From Selenomonas sp. (GTDB lineage Bacteria; Bacillota; Negativicutes; Selenomonadales; Selenomonadaceae): DNA of 64,000 nt. The notes under the pieces were generated by a model. That model worked only from the letters and a program-made list of their open reading frames with translations. It was not told where the DNA came from and made no database searches. Shown here piece after piece: positions 29,168 through 38,803 of this stretch. The translations under genes and the position numbers were made by a program. How positions within the stretch are numbered: the stretch's first letter is position 1; each line of letters begins with the position of its first letter. The stretch spans positions 49,009-113,008 of the forward strand of contig JAKVOG010000010.1 of NCBI GenBank assembly GCA_022482925.1, written 5' to 3'.

Positions 29168-29920
29168 TAAACGGGAATTGGTAGCTCGTTTCATCGAAGA
29201 AGCACCGAAGCTAGGTACGATAAAACCAGCTCAGACAAAGTTCGAAGAACGAGTAAATATAACGCAGCGAAGGAGCGCTTAGTTCGAAGAAATTAGACCG
29301 CCGCGGGGACAGCGCATAGCCAACATTCCGCTTAGGTAACCTGCTAAAAAAATTTTTGGGCTTTAATTAATCATTGAAAACAGACTTAAACGCGCTTCGC
29401 TTAAACGAAAGTCTTTTTCAAGGAAGGTTGGTAGCCCAAAAATTTTTTCTTAACGCAGAACACCAAACGCTCCATTTATGGCTATTCGCTGTCCCCGCGG
29501 CTGGGCTCGATGCATCGATGGTTGCGTTGCTCTAAATCAGCCGTGTTGCTGGTTCTTCCCTTGATGCTGGAATCCAACAAATCTGCTCGAACCGAACCAA
29601 GACCTACCATCAGAAGGAGAATGATTCAGAAGCCGATACTGACGGACGGCGGGCGAGGGGAAACTATTTTCTTTCGTCCGGAACGATTTGCCGAAGGCTG
29701 GCACGCCGTAGGTACTTGCTAGGTCCGTCGATTCGCTGCGGCGCCGTGGTACCGGCGCGTAAACTAAATCCGTAGTTCCCGTCAGGGCGGGACATTTAGT
29801 GCAGGACGAAAAAAATAGTTCCACCGAACCCCGTGCTGAGCTTGTACCGACTCGTTACTTATAGCTCATCTTGCAAACCTACCTCAACCTACCTAATTTT
29901 CTCTTTGCTGCTTCCAGTTT
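29168..29920. repeat. Structured repeat, copy B (753 bp, non-coding)
   Basis: The second copy lies between the convergent deacetylase and clpB genes, which both have their own terminators. It aligns with copies A and C along nearly its whole length with almost no length change. The 23-bp inverted arms are here GCCGCGGGGACAGCGC... and ...GCTGTCCCCGCGGC, so where copy A has G-C this copy has A-T at the same pair. The inner arm is likewise GGGCT/AGCCC where copies A and C have AGGCT/AGCCT. One mismatch (G to T) occurs in the right arm. The left end reads TAAACGGGAA and the right end, inward, AAACTGGAAG. There is no conserved protein frame: the frame at about 29510 that resembles one in copy C is stopped in copy A. 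Confidence 0.9.
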
Positions 29921-29940
29921 GCCACGCTCCCCATACGCAA

Positions 29941-29973
29941 AAAGCCCCGACTCCTTTCAGAGCCGGGACCTTT
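29941..29973 (-). terminator. Terminator of clpB
   Basis: Minus-strand stem GGTCCCGGCTC/GAGTCGGGGCT (with G-U pairs) followed by TTTTTGCG, 10 bases after the clpB stop. Confidence 0.8.
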
Positions 29974-29982
29974 CTATGCAAT

Positions 29983-32556
29983 TTATGCTTTTCTGAACGT
30001 GAACTGTCCGTCTTCAAAACCGATATTAACCGTGTCTCCTTCCCGGACCTCACCTTTTATGATTTCCTTGGAAAGTGCCGTCTCCACCGTATGAACCAGC
30101 AGGCGACGCAACGGTCTGGCGCCGAAGTTCGGATCGAAGCCCTGATCAGCCAGCGCCGTAAGGGCTGCATCATTCCAGCCAAGCGTAATCTTGACCTGAC
30201 GGCCCAAACGCTCACCCAGCGCCCCAAGCAGGATTGCCGCGATCTTCTTGACCTGCTCCTTCGCCAGTGCCTTGAACACGATAATATCATCCACACGGTT
30301 CAGGAACTCCGGACGGAAATAATCCTTCAGGATATCCTTGACTGCGCCCCTGGCTTCCTCATAATCCTTGTTAAGGATCTCATGGGAACCTAGGTTGCTG
30401 GTCATGATAATGACCGTATTCTTGAAGTTCACGACCCGGCCCTTGCCATCGGTCAAACGCCCATCATCGAGGATCTGCAGCAGGACATTGAACACATCCC
30501 GATGCGCCTTCTCGATCTCATCCAGCAGGATGACACTGTACGGATGACGGCGAACCGCCTCGGTCAGCTGACCGCCTTCATCATAGCCGACGTAGCCCGG
30601 AGGCGCGCCGATCAGGCGGGATACACTGTGCTTCTCCATATATTCGCTCATATCGATACGAATCATGCTGCGCTCATCATCGAACAATGACTCAGCCAGC
30701 GTCTTGGCCAGCTCTGTCTTGCCGACGCCCGTCGGGCCAAGGAAGATGAACGATCCGATTGGACGGTTCGGGTCCTTGATACCAGCCCGCGCACGCAGGA
30801 TGGCTTCACTTACCGCCTTGACTGCTTCATCCTGGCCGACTACCCGTTCATGCAGCACATCCTCCAGATGGATGAGCTTCTCACGCTCACCAGTCAGCAT
30901 CTTCGTGACCGGGATACCCGTCCAGCGGCTGACTACCTTAGCGATATCTTCCTCGCCGACTTCCTCTTTGAGCAGCTGCTCATCCTTGGATTTAGCGGCA
31001 ATTATCGCCTCTTCCTCTTTCAGCTTATTCTGCAGCTCCGGCAGCTTGCCGTATTTGAGCTCGGACATGCGGTTCAGATCATAGGCGCGCTCCGCTTCTT
31101 CCATCTGGCTGTTGACCTCATCGATCTCCTTCTTGATGGCCCGGACACGCAGGATGGCTTGTTTCTCACCTTCCCATTTTGCCTTGAGTTCATTTTCCTG
31201 CTGCTGCAGGGTCTCCTTCTCCGCAGAAATGCCACTAAGTTTTTCCTTAGAGGCCTCATCGGTCTCCTTCTTCAGTGCCTGCTCCTCGATCTCCAGCTGC
31301 ATGATCTTGCGGCGGATCTCATCGAGTGGCGCCGGCATGGACTCGATCTCAGTACGCAGCTTAGCTGCTGCCTCATCGACCAGGTCGATTGCCTTATCCG
31401 GCAGGAAACGATCCGAAATATAGCGGTCTGAGAGCACTGCCGCCGATACCAGGGCCGCATCACGGATGCGGACACCATGATGAACCTCATAGCGTTCCTT
31501 CAGGCCACGCAGGATGGATATAGTATCCTCCACACTTGGCTGGCCAACCATGACTGGCTGGAAGCGGCGCTCAAGGGCCGTATCCTTTTCGATGTATTTC
31601 CTGTATTCATTTAGCGTCGTCGCACCAATGCAGCGCAGCTCGCCGCGGGCGAGCATCGGTTTGAGGATATTGCCGGCATCCATAGCACCTTCAGCTGCTC
31701 CGGCACCGACCACTGTATGTACTTCATCGATGAACAACAGAATCTGACCGTCGGATTTCACAATCTCATTGAGAACCGCTTTCAACCGTTCCTCAAACTC
31801 GCCACGGAACTTCGCTCCCGCGACCAGTGAGCCCATATCCAACGAATACAACGTCTTGTTCTTCAGCGACTCCGGCACATCTCCCGCCACGATACGACGG
31901 GCCAGTCCCTCAACGATAGCTGTCTTGCCGACGCCCGGTTCACCGATCAGTACCGGATTGTTCTTCGTGCGGCGGGAAAGAATCTCGATGGTACGACGAA
32001 TCTCCTCGTCACGTCCGATAACCGGATCAAGCTTGCCATGGCGGGCCGCATCCGTCAGATCACGGCCAAATTTTTCCAGCGACTTGTAACCTTCCTCCGG
32101 GTTCTCACTCGTCACATTCTGTTTCCGGTTCTTTTTGACTGAGCTCTGGATATGGCTCTTCGTCAACTGGAATTCACGACAGATCCCCTGCACCTCATCG
32201 CTGCCATCGGCAGCCAATGCCAGCAGCAGATGCTCGGTTGACACATAATCATCCTTCATGGATTTGGCCAGTTCCTCAGCCCGCCCCAGCACCCGGACCA
32301 TATCCATGCCCATGCCGAGACGATCGGTACCTTTGACACTCGGGATCTTGCTCAGCACCTGCTCCAGCCGTGCCTTGAGCATCGGCAGATCCGTCTGGCA
32401 GTCCTCAAAGATCGTTGCCAGCAGCCCTTCCGGCTCCTTGGCCAACGCCAACAGCACATGGGCCGAGGTGATTTCCTGGTGATAGCGCATCGCCGCCAGC
32501 TGCTGAGCTGACTGCAATGCCGCCAACGTCTTAGCTGTATATTTTTCCTGTCCCAT
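29983..32556 (-). CDS. clpB: Disaggregase chaperone ClpB
   Basis: The 857-residue Hsp100 disaggregase rescues aggregated protein with DnaK. Order of domains: Clp N-domain (residues 1-145), first AAA+ ring with Walker A GEPGVGKT near 205, the coiled-coil middle domain (about 405-520) that identifies ClpB rather than ClpA/ClpC, and the second AAA+ with GPTGVGKT near 600. The ATG at 32556 ([10 protein letters not shown]) has GGAGG 8 bases before it; another ATG lies 21 bases upstream. An inverted-repeat operator overlaps its promoter. The reading frame is intact. Confidence 0.97.
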   Translation of the reverse strand: MGQEKYTAKTLAALQSAQQLAAMRYHQEITSAHVLLALAKEPEGLLATIFEDCQTDLPMLKARLEQVLSKIPSVKGTDRLGMGMDMVRVLGRAEELAKSMKDDYVSTEHLLLALAADGSDEVQGICREFQLTKSHIQSSVKKNRKQNVTSENPEEGYKSLEKFGRDLTDAARHGKLDPVIGRDEEIRRTIEILSRRTKNNPVLIGEPGVGKTAIVEGLARRIVAGDVPESLKNKTLYSLDMGSLVAGAKFRGEFEERLKAVLNEIVKSDGQILLFIDEVHTVVGAGAAEGAMDAGNILKPMLARGELRCIGATTLNEYRKYIEKDTALERRFQPVMVGQPSVEDTISILRGLKERYEVHHGVRIRDAALVSAAVLSDRYISDRFLPDKAIDLVDEAAAKLRTEIESMPAPLDEIRRKIMQLEIEEQALKKETDEASKEKLSGISAEKETLQQQENELKAKWEGEKQAILRVRAIKKEIDEVNSQMEEAERAYDLNRMSELKYGKLPELQNKLKEEEAIIAAKSKDEQLLKEEVGEEDIAKVVSRWTGIPVTKMLTGEREKLIHLEDVLHERVVGQDEAVKAVSEAILRARAGIKDPNRPIGSFIFLGPTGVGKTELAKTLAESLFDDERSMIRIDMSEYMEKHSVSRLIGAPPGYVGYDEGGQLTEAVRRHPYSVILLDEIEKAHRDVFNVLLQILDDGRLTDGKGRVVNFKNTVIIMTSNLGSHEILNKDYEEARGAVKDILKDYFRPEFLNRVDDIIVFKALAKEQVKKIAAILLGALGERLGRQVKITLGWNDAALTALADQGFDPNFGARPLRRLLVHTVETALSKEIIKGEVREGDTVNIGFEDGQFTFRKA

Positions 32557-32644
32557 AGTAATTTCCTCCGTCATCATTTTATCGCCTCAGCCAGCAAAAG
32601 CTGACCAGGCTCTTTTCTTTTGAACGGTTCCGTTTCTAATTCTT

Positions 32645-32697
32645 ATTATACTTAATAAGGTCAAAAAGTCAAATACTTTTTTGACCTTTTGACCTTA
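32645..32697 (-). promoter_or_regulatory. clpB promoter with GGTCAAA inverted-repeat operator
   Basis: TATAAT (32645-32650) lies 16 bases from TTGACT (32667-32672). Overlapping the -35 is a large inverted repeat at 32656-32697 with 18-bp arms, one mismatch. Each arm holds two tandem copies of the heptad GGTCAAA (or AGTCAAA) spaced 8 to 9 bases apart. GGTCAAA is the CtsR heptad, but CtsR sites have the repeats 10 bases apart, so this is a variant site or the target of another stress repressor. Confidence 0.75.
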
Positions 32698-32724
32698 ATT
32701 TTTTCCTTGTATATTTCCCTGTAC

Positions 32725-33417
32725 TCAGCGTGTCCAGATCTTGACCATATCCGCGGCAGCCTGAGCCGGATCCGCCGCACCAGCGACAGCGCTAACAACA
32801 AAGAATCCCTCTACCCCTGTCGCTCTGAGAGCCGGCAGATCGGCAGCCTTAACTCCGCCGCCAACAACAACCGGCACCGGACTGATGCGGTGCAGCTCGG
32901 CCAGCTCATCAAACGTGCGGGTAACCAGTCGCCCATCCGCAGTATGTCCGGCCTCCGGCTTGGTCATTGTCTCATGCAATGGTGCCGCACCAAAATAATC
33001 GATATCCGTCGTATCACAGGTACGCACATAATCCAGCAGTTCATCAAAGCGGGCTGACAGGCCGATGACAGCCTCCGTCCCCAGGAATTTCCGGCAGACC
33101 TGCACAGGAATGTCACTCTGCCCGACATGGATCCCATCTACCTTGATACCAGCCTCACGGGCAGCCAGCACAACATCCAGCCGGTCGTCAACCAATAACG
33201 CAACCGAATCGGATTTGTCCAGGCTGGCCAGTACCTCAGCCGCCTCTGCGCAAAGCGCAATCATCTCCCGGGCCGAAGCGACCTTCGACCGGATCTGGAT
33301 GCAGGTGAACCCCTGCGCCACAGCGTCCCGGATAATGGTTTTGACCGGCCGCCCCAACGTATTTTCCGGCCCTATGACCAGATAAGCGGAGATATCCAGC
33401 TTTTCCCGTATGCTCAT
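32725..33417 (-). CDS. thiE: Thiamine-phosphate synthase ThiE
   Basis: The 230-residue TIM-barrel enzyme joins HMP pyrophosphate with the thiazole phosphate to make thiamine phosphate. Conserved segments: CIQIRSKVAS (substrate lysine position), VDDRLDVVLA, DGIHVGQSDI, FGAAPLHETMTK (TPT-like loop, slightly unusual) and PVVVGGGVKAADL. The start overlaps the stop of thiM by 4 bases (ATGA), so the pair is translationally coupled. No TPP riboswitch was found upstream of the pair. Slightly longer than typical ThiE (about 210). Confidence 0.93.
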   Translation of the reverse strand: MSIREKLDISAYLVIGPENTLGRPVKTIIRDAVAQGFTCIQIRSKVASAREMIALCAEAAEVLASLDKSDSVALLVDDRLDVVLAAREAGIKVDGIHVGQSDIPVQVCRKFLGTEAVIGLSARFDELLDYVRTCDTTDIDYFGAAPLHETMTKPEAGHTADGRLVTRTFDELAELHRISPVPVVVGGGVKAADLPALRATGVEGFFVVSAVAGAADPAQAAADMVKIWTR

Positions 33418-34253
33418 GACTGTTCCTCCTGCTGTTCAAATGGCTGCGCGGCTATCGCTTCTGCCGCTGCATGGTAGATGGTATCCCGGAGCACCATCTC
33501 GAAGCTGCCCGGTCCCCTGGAGAGCTGCTCAGCCTGGCTGCCCGCATAATTATAAAGCTGTACTGCCGTAAGTGCAGCCACCAGCGGATCAGCCACCGCT
33601 GCATAAACAGCCGTCACCCCGCCCAGTGAGCAGCCAGCACCGGTAATCTTCGTAAACAGCTCCGAGCCACCCTGACAAAGCAGCGTCGTCTCACCGTCCG
33701 TCACCAGATCCTGTTCACCAGATACAGCGACCGCACCACCAATCCATTTGGCTAAAGCCTGAGCTGCCGGCCCCGCTGCCTGTACGCTGTCCGTCGCATC
33801 CACGCCACGAACGCCATCCTGCAACAGGCCAGTCTTAAGCTGCCAGAGATTTGCCAGTGCAATGATTTCTGAGGCATTGCCCCGCACAATAGTCGGTGTC
33901 AACTCGCGAAAGCCGCGGAACAGTTCCATACGCAATGCTCCCATGCCGATACCAACCGGATCCAGTACCCAGGGGTGGCCATTTACCTTCAGCGCCCGGA
34001 CCGTCCGTGGCAGCGTCTCGGCATAGACCGGCAGCATCGTACCCAGATTGACATACATTGCCGAGCCTGCAGCCGCCATCGTCTCACCCTCATCGGGCAG
34101 ATTGATCATTGCCGCTGAACCACCGGCGGCCAGTTGTGCATTCGCCACCAGACTCATCGTGACCATATTCGTAATGGATGGAACCAGCGGACAGGTCTCC
34201 CGTACCTGATGCACAGCCCTGCGAATAGCAGACTGAAGTTCTTCTTTCGTCAA
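33414..34253 (-). CDS. thiM: Hydroxyethylthiazole kinase ThiM
   Basis: A 279-residue ribokinase-fold kinase that phosphorylates 4-methyl-5-(2-hydroxyethyl)thiazole, a salvage step for thiamine. Diagnostic segments: PSITNMVTMSLVANAQLAAG, WVLDPVGIGMGALRM, IVRGNASEI and the catalytic KITGAGCSLGG near residue 205. TTG at 34253 is the start, with GGAGGTG 8 bases before it. It overlaps thiE. It lies 74 bases downstream of the DUF4127 gene on the same strand. Confidence 0.93.
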   Translation of the reverse strand: MTKEELQSAIRRAVHQVRETCPLVPSITNMVTMSLVANAQLAAGGSAAMINLPDEGETMAAAGSAMYVNLGTMLPVYAETLPRTVRALKVNGHPWVLDPVGIGMGALRMELFRGFRELTPTIVRGNASEIIALANLWQLKTGLLQDGVRGVDATDSVQAAGPAAQALAKWIGGAVAVSGEQDLVTDGETTLLCQGGSELFTKITGAGCSLGGVTAVYAAVADPLVAALTAVQLYNYAGSQAEQLSRGPGSFEMVLRDTIYHAAAEAIAAQPFEQQEEQS

Positions 34254-34327
34254 AACAAAACACCTCCGAATCCGATCTGCCGGAGCAATTGCCTATAGGG
34301 CCGCCCAACAGGTCATAATATATTGAT

Positions 34328-35992
34328 TCACTTGTCTGCCGGCTGAATGTCGGCAATAAACATGCGATGCCAGGGAAATGATACCTGCAGCTTTGCCGGC
34401 AGCAGTTCTGCCGGCAAATGCAGCTGTGCGAAACGCTGCAGGCGCGTGGCTGTCTCTGCCGCCATCGAGGGCTCATAATGTCCCAAATACAAGTAAATGG
34501 ACGGATCACTCATCTGTGCAATTTTGTTGGCCATATCGGTGCGGACATTCGCCTGATACGCCCAGTCATCCAGATACCGTGTCAACAGCAGCGACTGACA
34601 ATCGGCCTGTCTCAGACGAATCGACAGCATTCCCTGTCCCAGCGCAAAGCCCATGCTGTTCGTAGCCGTATTCCAGCCGGAATAGGCCCGCAGACGAAAG
34701 AGCAGTCCTTCCTGCTGCAAATGATTCATCAATGCATTGTCCGAACCATTCGTAAAAGCAATATCAGCAATGCCAACCCTGTATCCTGCCTGAATCATTG
34801 ACCGTACTTTACTCAAAAAATACTGTGTACCGAAACGGTCCTGACCATTGTTGAGCAGACGGCCTTCGCCCGGCTGCACATGATTGGCTTCACCAGTCAA
34901 TCCATCCGGTGAAGTATTCACCAGCAGAACATAATCAGCCAGCTCCGGCTGATCAACAGCAGTCGCCCCTGATACCAGCAGTTCCTCACGGATCGTATCC
35001 ACAGCCCGTTCATCCGAGTAAGTTGGTACAGTATTACCACCCTTGCCTGTATTGAACTGGATATTGACCTTAGGAACAACCTGCTGATCATCATTGACCG
35101 CCCTGGCCAGCAGCAGCATGGCAAATTCGTCAATGCCAGCCACCAGCTGGAATTTCGATTTTGGCAGATCCTGTCCATCGCTCAGCAGCCAGCGCGCCTC
35201 GCGATGCGTCTGTGACAATGGCGCATTGTCGTCTTTACCGATCAGCAGGTAATCAAGCGTCCCATGCCGCACCTGATCGATGAGTGCCTTCGTTACAGTC
35301 AGATTCCGCTGACGTCGGCTGAGCCAGTCGTCCAGCACCTCTGGCGGGATCTCATCTGCCAGCTCATCGAGCTCCGAAGACTCATCCGCTGTCAGCCCCT
35401 GAATCTCCGTCTTGTCCATCAGCGCCGTATACCGGAAAATCTGGCTGCCATACTGCAGAAAATAGTCTGGATCCTCACCGCCCGAAGCCTCACCAGTCCG
35501 AGGGGTACGCATCAACGAAGTAAATGCATATACCTTGAGCGAAGGATTCTGCGCCCGCAGTTCCTTCAGCCGCGAAGTGCGTCGTTGCAGCTGCCAGGCA
35601 GGAATCTCATGTTTACGAGAAGCCACCAGCCCCCCATAAAGCAAAGAATCCGTGGCAATCACCGCCGCCTTGGCCCCCTGTACATTCTCAGTCGTCCATT
35701 TCCAAAGCGCCTCCGTGTCGCTAGTCGTCCCCAGCCCCCCCAGTAACTTCTTATCCGGCATGACTACTTCATAACCAAGCTTCTTCACGACCGCCGCCGT
35801 CTGTTCACAGGATGTCGGCCGATTGTCATGCGGGATAAAGAGAATCTTCCCTTTCGAAACCGCGGCCGTCGACTGAGTCATCTTCATCGCAGAAGTATCC
35901 TTCCCTTGTCGGGCTTCAGCAGCAGGCAATATGGATAATAAAACAGACAAAAAAACCAGCAGGACACCACATCTATGATAAAAACTTCGCAT
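34328..35992 (-). CDS. DUF4127 family secreted protein
   Basis: A 554-residue protein with an N-terminal signal peptide (RCGVLLVFLSVLLSILPA, cleavage near AEA). It matches the DUF4127 family: ILFIPHDNRPTSCEQTA near residue 50, DSLLYGGLVASRKH near 118, LLIGKDDNAPLS near 255, and IDIAFTNGSDN-like IADIAFTNGSDN near 410. The family is widespread in Firmicutes and has no established function that I know of; conserved Asp, Asn and His residues suggest a metal-dependent enzyme. AGGAAGG precedes the ATG and an extended -10 lies at 36032. It may be co-transcribed with thiM-thiE, but a link to thiamine is not shown. Confidence 0.87.
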   Translation of the reverse strand: MRSFYHRCGVLLVFLSVLLSILPAAEARQGKDTSAMKMTQSTAAVSKGKILFIPHDNRPTSCEQTAAVVKKLGYEVVMPDKKLLGGLGTTSDTEALWKWTTENVQGAKAAVIATDSLLYGGLVASRKHEIPAWQLQRRTSRLKELRAQNPSLKVYAFTSLMRTPRTGEASGGEDPDYFLQYGSQIFRYTALMDKTEIQGLTADESSELDELADEIPPEVLDDWLSRRQRNLTVTKALIDQVRHGTLDYLLIGKDDNAPLSQTHREARWLLSDGQDLPKSKFQLVAGIDEFAMLLLARAVNDDQQVVPKVNIQFNTGKGGNTVPTYSDERAVDTIREELLVSGATAVDQPELADYVLLVNTSPDGLTGEANHVQPGEGRLLNNGQDRFGTQYFLSKVRSMIQAGYRVGIADIAFTNGSDNALMNHLQQEGLLFRLRAYSGWNTATNSMGFALGQGMLSIRLRQADCQSLLLTRYLDDWAYQANVRTDMANKIAQMSDPSIYLYLGHYEPSMAAETATRLQRFAQLHLPAELLPAKLQVSFPWHRMFIADIQPADK

Positions 35993-36031
35993 TGTAAAAT
36001 CCTTCCTAAAGAAATAAAAGCACTGCTTAGT

Positions 36032-36040
36032 ATTATATCA
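36032..36040 (-). promoter_or_regulatory. Extended -10 promoter of the DUF4127 gene
   Basis: Minus-strand TGATATAAT; the -35 region is weak. It lies between the gene and repeat copy C. Confidence 0.5.
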
Positions 36041-36084
36041 CGAATGTCCAACTGGTTCTATTTTCATTCATCATAATATCCAGA

Positions 36085-36836
36085 TAAACTGGAAGTTGCA
36101 GCTCAGTTTATCGAAGAAGCACCGAGGCCAGGTACGATAAAACCAGCTCAGACAAAGTTCGGAGAACGAGTAAATATAACGCAGCAAAGGAGCGCTTAGT
36201 TCGAAGAAATTAGACCGCCGCGGGGACAGCGCATAGCCAACATTTCGCTGAGGTAACCTGCTAAAAAAATTTTTAGGCTTTAATTAATCATTGAAAACAG
36301 ACTTAAACGCGCTTCGCTTAAACGAAAGTCTTTTTCAAGGAAGGTTGGTAGCCTAAAAATTTTTTCTTAACGCAGAACACCAAACGCTCCATTTATGGCT
36401 ATGCGCTGTCCCCGCGGCTGGGTTCGATGCATCGATGTCTGCTTTTCTCTAAAGCAGCTACATTGCTGGTTCTTCCTTCGATGATGGAATTCAACAAACC
36501 TGCTCGAATCGAACCAAGACCTACCGTCAAAAGGAGAACTGTCCGGAAGCCGTCACTAATCGACGGAGGGCGAGGGGAAACTATTTCTTTTGGCTGGAAC
36601 GACTGCCGTAGGCTGGCACGCCGTAGATACTGTCTAGGTCCGTCGATTCGTTGCGGCGCCGTGGTACCGGCGCGTCAGCTAAGTAAATACTACAATCTCA
36701 GGGCGGGACATTCAGTGGAAGCCAAAAAAATAGTTCCACCGAACCCCGTGCTGAGCTTGTGCCGACTCGTCACCTGTAACTTATCTTGCCAACCTTCCTC
36801 AACCTATCTCGTTTCCTCTCTGTAACTTCCCGTTTA
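36085..36836. repeat. Structured repeat, copy C (752 bp, non-coding)
   Basis: The third copy, between the DUF4127 promoter and the stop codon of the MerR-type gene. Its left end TAAACTGGAAGTTGCAG is nearly the exact inverse of the family right end, so this copy shows the 17-bp terminal inverted repeats best. The 23-bp arms carry the A-T version seen in copy B; the AGGCT/AGCCT inner arm follows copy A. As in copy A, the last bases supply the TAA stop codon of the neighbouring minus-strand gene, and no terminator intervenes. An open frame of 132 codons starts at 36427, but it is not preserved in copy A. Confidence 0.9.
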
Positions 36837-37211
36837 TCGTTCCCGTCCGTTACCTTTCTCATGCGCATGAATCTCATAGCGCAGATAATCCATGCGTTCC
36901 AGCTGCTTTTCCCGGAAATGGATCTCATCCAGTGCCTCGCTGCGATGCTGGTTAAGCATCCGCATGCGGGCCGCCTCCGTACCCTTGCCCTGCATTGCCA
37001 GCCGCATAAATGCTTCGATATCCGCTGGTGCAAATCCGACATCGTGCAGCGTCATGATAAGACTCAGCCGCTCGAGGTCCTGATCATCATACTGCCAGTC
37101 CCCCATGACTTTCTCTACTTCGCCACAAAGCCCCCAGCTTTCATACGCCCTCAGGATTTCAATCGGAATATTATAATGTTCACTTGCCTCTGTAATCGTC
37201 AAATTTCTCAC
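36834..37211 (-). CDS. MerR-type transcriptional regulator
   Basis: The 125-residue protein has an N-terminal winged HTH of the MerR type (LTITEASEHYNIPIEILRAYESWGL, then DLERLSLIMTLHDVGFAPADIEAFM) and a C-terminal helix probably used for dimerisation. It lacks conserved effector cysteines. It overlaps the upstream LysR gene by 4 bases (ATGA), so the two regulators are coupled. The stop TAA is provided by the end of the structured repeat, which suggests the gene end may have been set by insertion of the repeat. Target genes are unknown; the flavodoxin genes upstream are candidates. Confidence 0.82.
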   Translation of the reverse strand: MRNLTITEASEHYNIPIEILRAYESWGLCGEVEKVMGDWQYDDQDLERLSLIMTLHDVGFAPADIEAFMRLAMQGKGTEAARMRMLNQHRSEALDEIHFREKQLERMDYLRYEIHAHEKGNGRER

Positions 37212-38077
37212 CTCTCAGCCCCCCGGCAGACCGCCAGGAAACGCCGGACTGTCTTGGAAAACAATTGCTGCTTCTTCCAGGCCAGCACCGCCCCGGCTGC
37301 CGGTATATCCCCTAATGGAATAAAGCGCAGATCCGGAAAGAACCGGTCAAACCGGTACCCGATTGCCACGCCTACTCCACGCTCGACCATAAATACCGCA
37401 TTAAGCATCAGATTATACGTCGCCGTCAGCTGCACACCGTCATAGGCATCACCAAACCAGCGCTGCAGGGCATTCTGAACGGATAAACGCTCCGGCATGA
37501 TCAAAGGAATGCCCGTCAGATCCTGCGGGGCAATCTGTTCCAGGCCTGCCAATGCAGAATCCTGGCGCACCAGAATTCCCCATTCTTCCTTCAATGGCAT
37601 CCGCAACACCTCATATTTCCGGATATCCACCGGTTCCATCAATAGCCCAAGATCCAATAAACCGTTAGCCAGCCGCTCCAAAACAACATCAGCCGTAAAG
37701 CTCTGCACCTGGAACGTGACCAGCGGATACTGCTGCTGCATAGTCAGCATCCAGTCCGACAGCACCCTCATATTTCGGGTTTCCCCGCAGCCGATCGCAA
37801 TCTGGCCGGCCAGGTCTGCAGCCTCTGTCGAAAATTCCGCCCTGGTCTTCTCCGTCAGATCAATAATCTCCTGTGCCCGCCGCCGGAACAACATACCTTC
37901 CTCCGTCAGCACAATATGATGACTGGTGCGATAGAACAGCTGGATTCCAAGCTCCTCCTCCAGTTGATGCAGCTGCCGTGACAGTGTAGGCTGGGTCAGG
38001 TGCAGCAGCGCAGCCGCTTTCGTAATATTCTCTTCCCGGGCTACCGTCAGGAAATACCTTAAAATGCGAAGCTCCAC
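37208..38077 (-). CDS. LysR-family transcriptional regulator
   Basis: The 289-residue protein has the classic N-terminal HTH (ELRILRYFLTVAREENITKAA, LTQPTLSRQLHQLEEELG) and a C-terminal periplasmic-binding-fold effector domain. Translation starts at GTG 38077, where GAGGAGG lies 8 bases upstream and the product begins VELRILRYF; an ATG 24 bases earlier would lack a ribosome site. It lies 64 bases after the flavodoxin gene on the same strand and is coupled to the MerR gene. It may regulate the flavodoxin/reductase pair; this is inferred only from position. Confidence 0.92.
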   Translation of the reverse strand: MELRILRYFLTVAREENITKAAALLHLTQPTLSRQLHQLEEELGIQLFYRTSHHIVLTEEGMLFRRRAQEIIDLTEKTRAEFSTEAADLAGQIAIGCGETRNMRVLSDWMLTMQQQYPLVTFQVQSFTADVVLERLANGLLDLGLLMEPVDIRKYEVLRMPLKEEWGILVRQDSALAGLEQIAPQDLTGIPLIMPERLSVQNALQRWFGDAYDGVQLTATYNLMLNAVFMVERGVGVAIGYRFDRFFPDLRFIPLGDIPAAGAVLAWKKQQLFSKTVRRFLAVCRGAER

Positions 38078-38141
38078 CAGAACGCCCTCCTCTGCAGCCA
38101 TCCATTGTCAGCCGCCTGCTCGATTGAACAGCAGCAGCCTG

Positions 38142-38789
38142 CTACTTCAGCAAGCCGATCTGCCGGAACCACTTACCCAGATCATCAGCGGATGTCCCTG
38201 CAGCAAACTGGCGGCCTTCCTTCCACTGTGCAGATTTGCTGCCCAGTGCGGCCAGATCCCTGTCGCTGCTGCCAATCTCGCTGCCGCCCGATGTGCAGAT
38301 GGCTGCCATCGTCTTGCCTGAGAAATCGTAGCTCTCCATAAAGGTATCCATGATGCGGGGCGCCTGTCCCCACCAGATTGGATACGCTAATACAATCGTA
38401 TCATATTTTCCGATATTTTCCACCTTATTCTGGATCTGCGGCCGCACGCTGGTATCATTCTGCTCCACCGTAGCCCGCGTGGACTTGTCGTTATAGTTCA
38501 GGTCCGTACCTGTATACGGCTGAACCGGCTTGATCTCAAAGAGATCCGCCTGCAAGGCTTTGGCCGCAGCCTCCGCCAGTGTCCTGGTATGCCCGGTACA
38601 CGAGAAATAGACCACCAAAGTCCGGCTGTTGCCCGCTGCCCCCTCGGCAGGCGCAGCAGAAGTCTCGGTCTTGGCGGGTGCCGCCTTATCGCTGCCTGCA
38701 GCACCAGATGAACTACCCGCTGAATTGCCACAGGCCGTACAGGACAGCAGCATGATAAATGACAGGGCCATGCCCAATAGTTTCTTCAT
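38142..38789 (-). CDS. Flavodoxin-domain lipoprotein
   Basis: A 215-residue exported flavodoxin. The N-terminus is a lipoprotein signal (LGMALSFIMLLSC, lipid-modified Cys likely in LLSC), followed by a low-complexity Ala/Ser/Gly linker and a flavodoxin-4 type domain with the phosphate loop VVYFSCTGHTRTLAEA and the flavin-contacting LAYPIWWGQAPRIM. It would sit on the outer face of the membrane and carry electrons through FMN. It is encoded 14 bases after the Tat-type flavoprotein. ATG 38789 has GGAGG 9 bases before it. The electron acceptor is unknown. Confidence 0.88.
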   Translation of the reverse strand: MKKLLGMALSFIMLLSCTACGNSAGSSSGAAGSDKAAPAKTETSAAPAEGAAGNSRTLVVYFSCTGHTRTLAEAAAKALQADLFEIKPVQPYTGTDLNYNDKSTRATVEQNDTSVRPQIQNKVENIGKYDTIVLAYPIWWGQAPRIMDTFMESYDFSGKTMAAICTSGGSEIGSSDRDLAALGSKSAQWKEGRQFAAGTSADDLGKWFRQIGLLK

Positions 38790-38803
38790 GAAAATCATCC
38801 TCC

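Noticed and set aside
34254..34327. TPP riboswitch upstream of thiM-thiE
   Set aside because: The gap is only 74 bases and contains none of the conserved TPP-riboswitch motifs.
36427..36825. Open frame inside repeat copy C, similar to one in copy B at 29510-29722
   Set aside because: The frame is stopped in copy A, substitutions are not biased to silent positions, and similarity is explained by the repeat itself.
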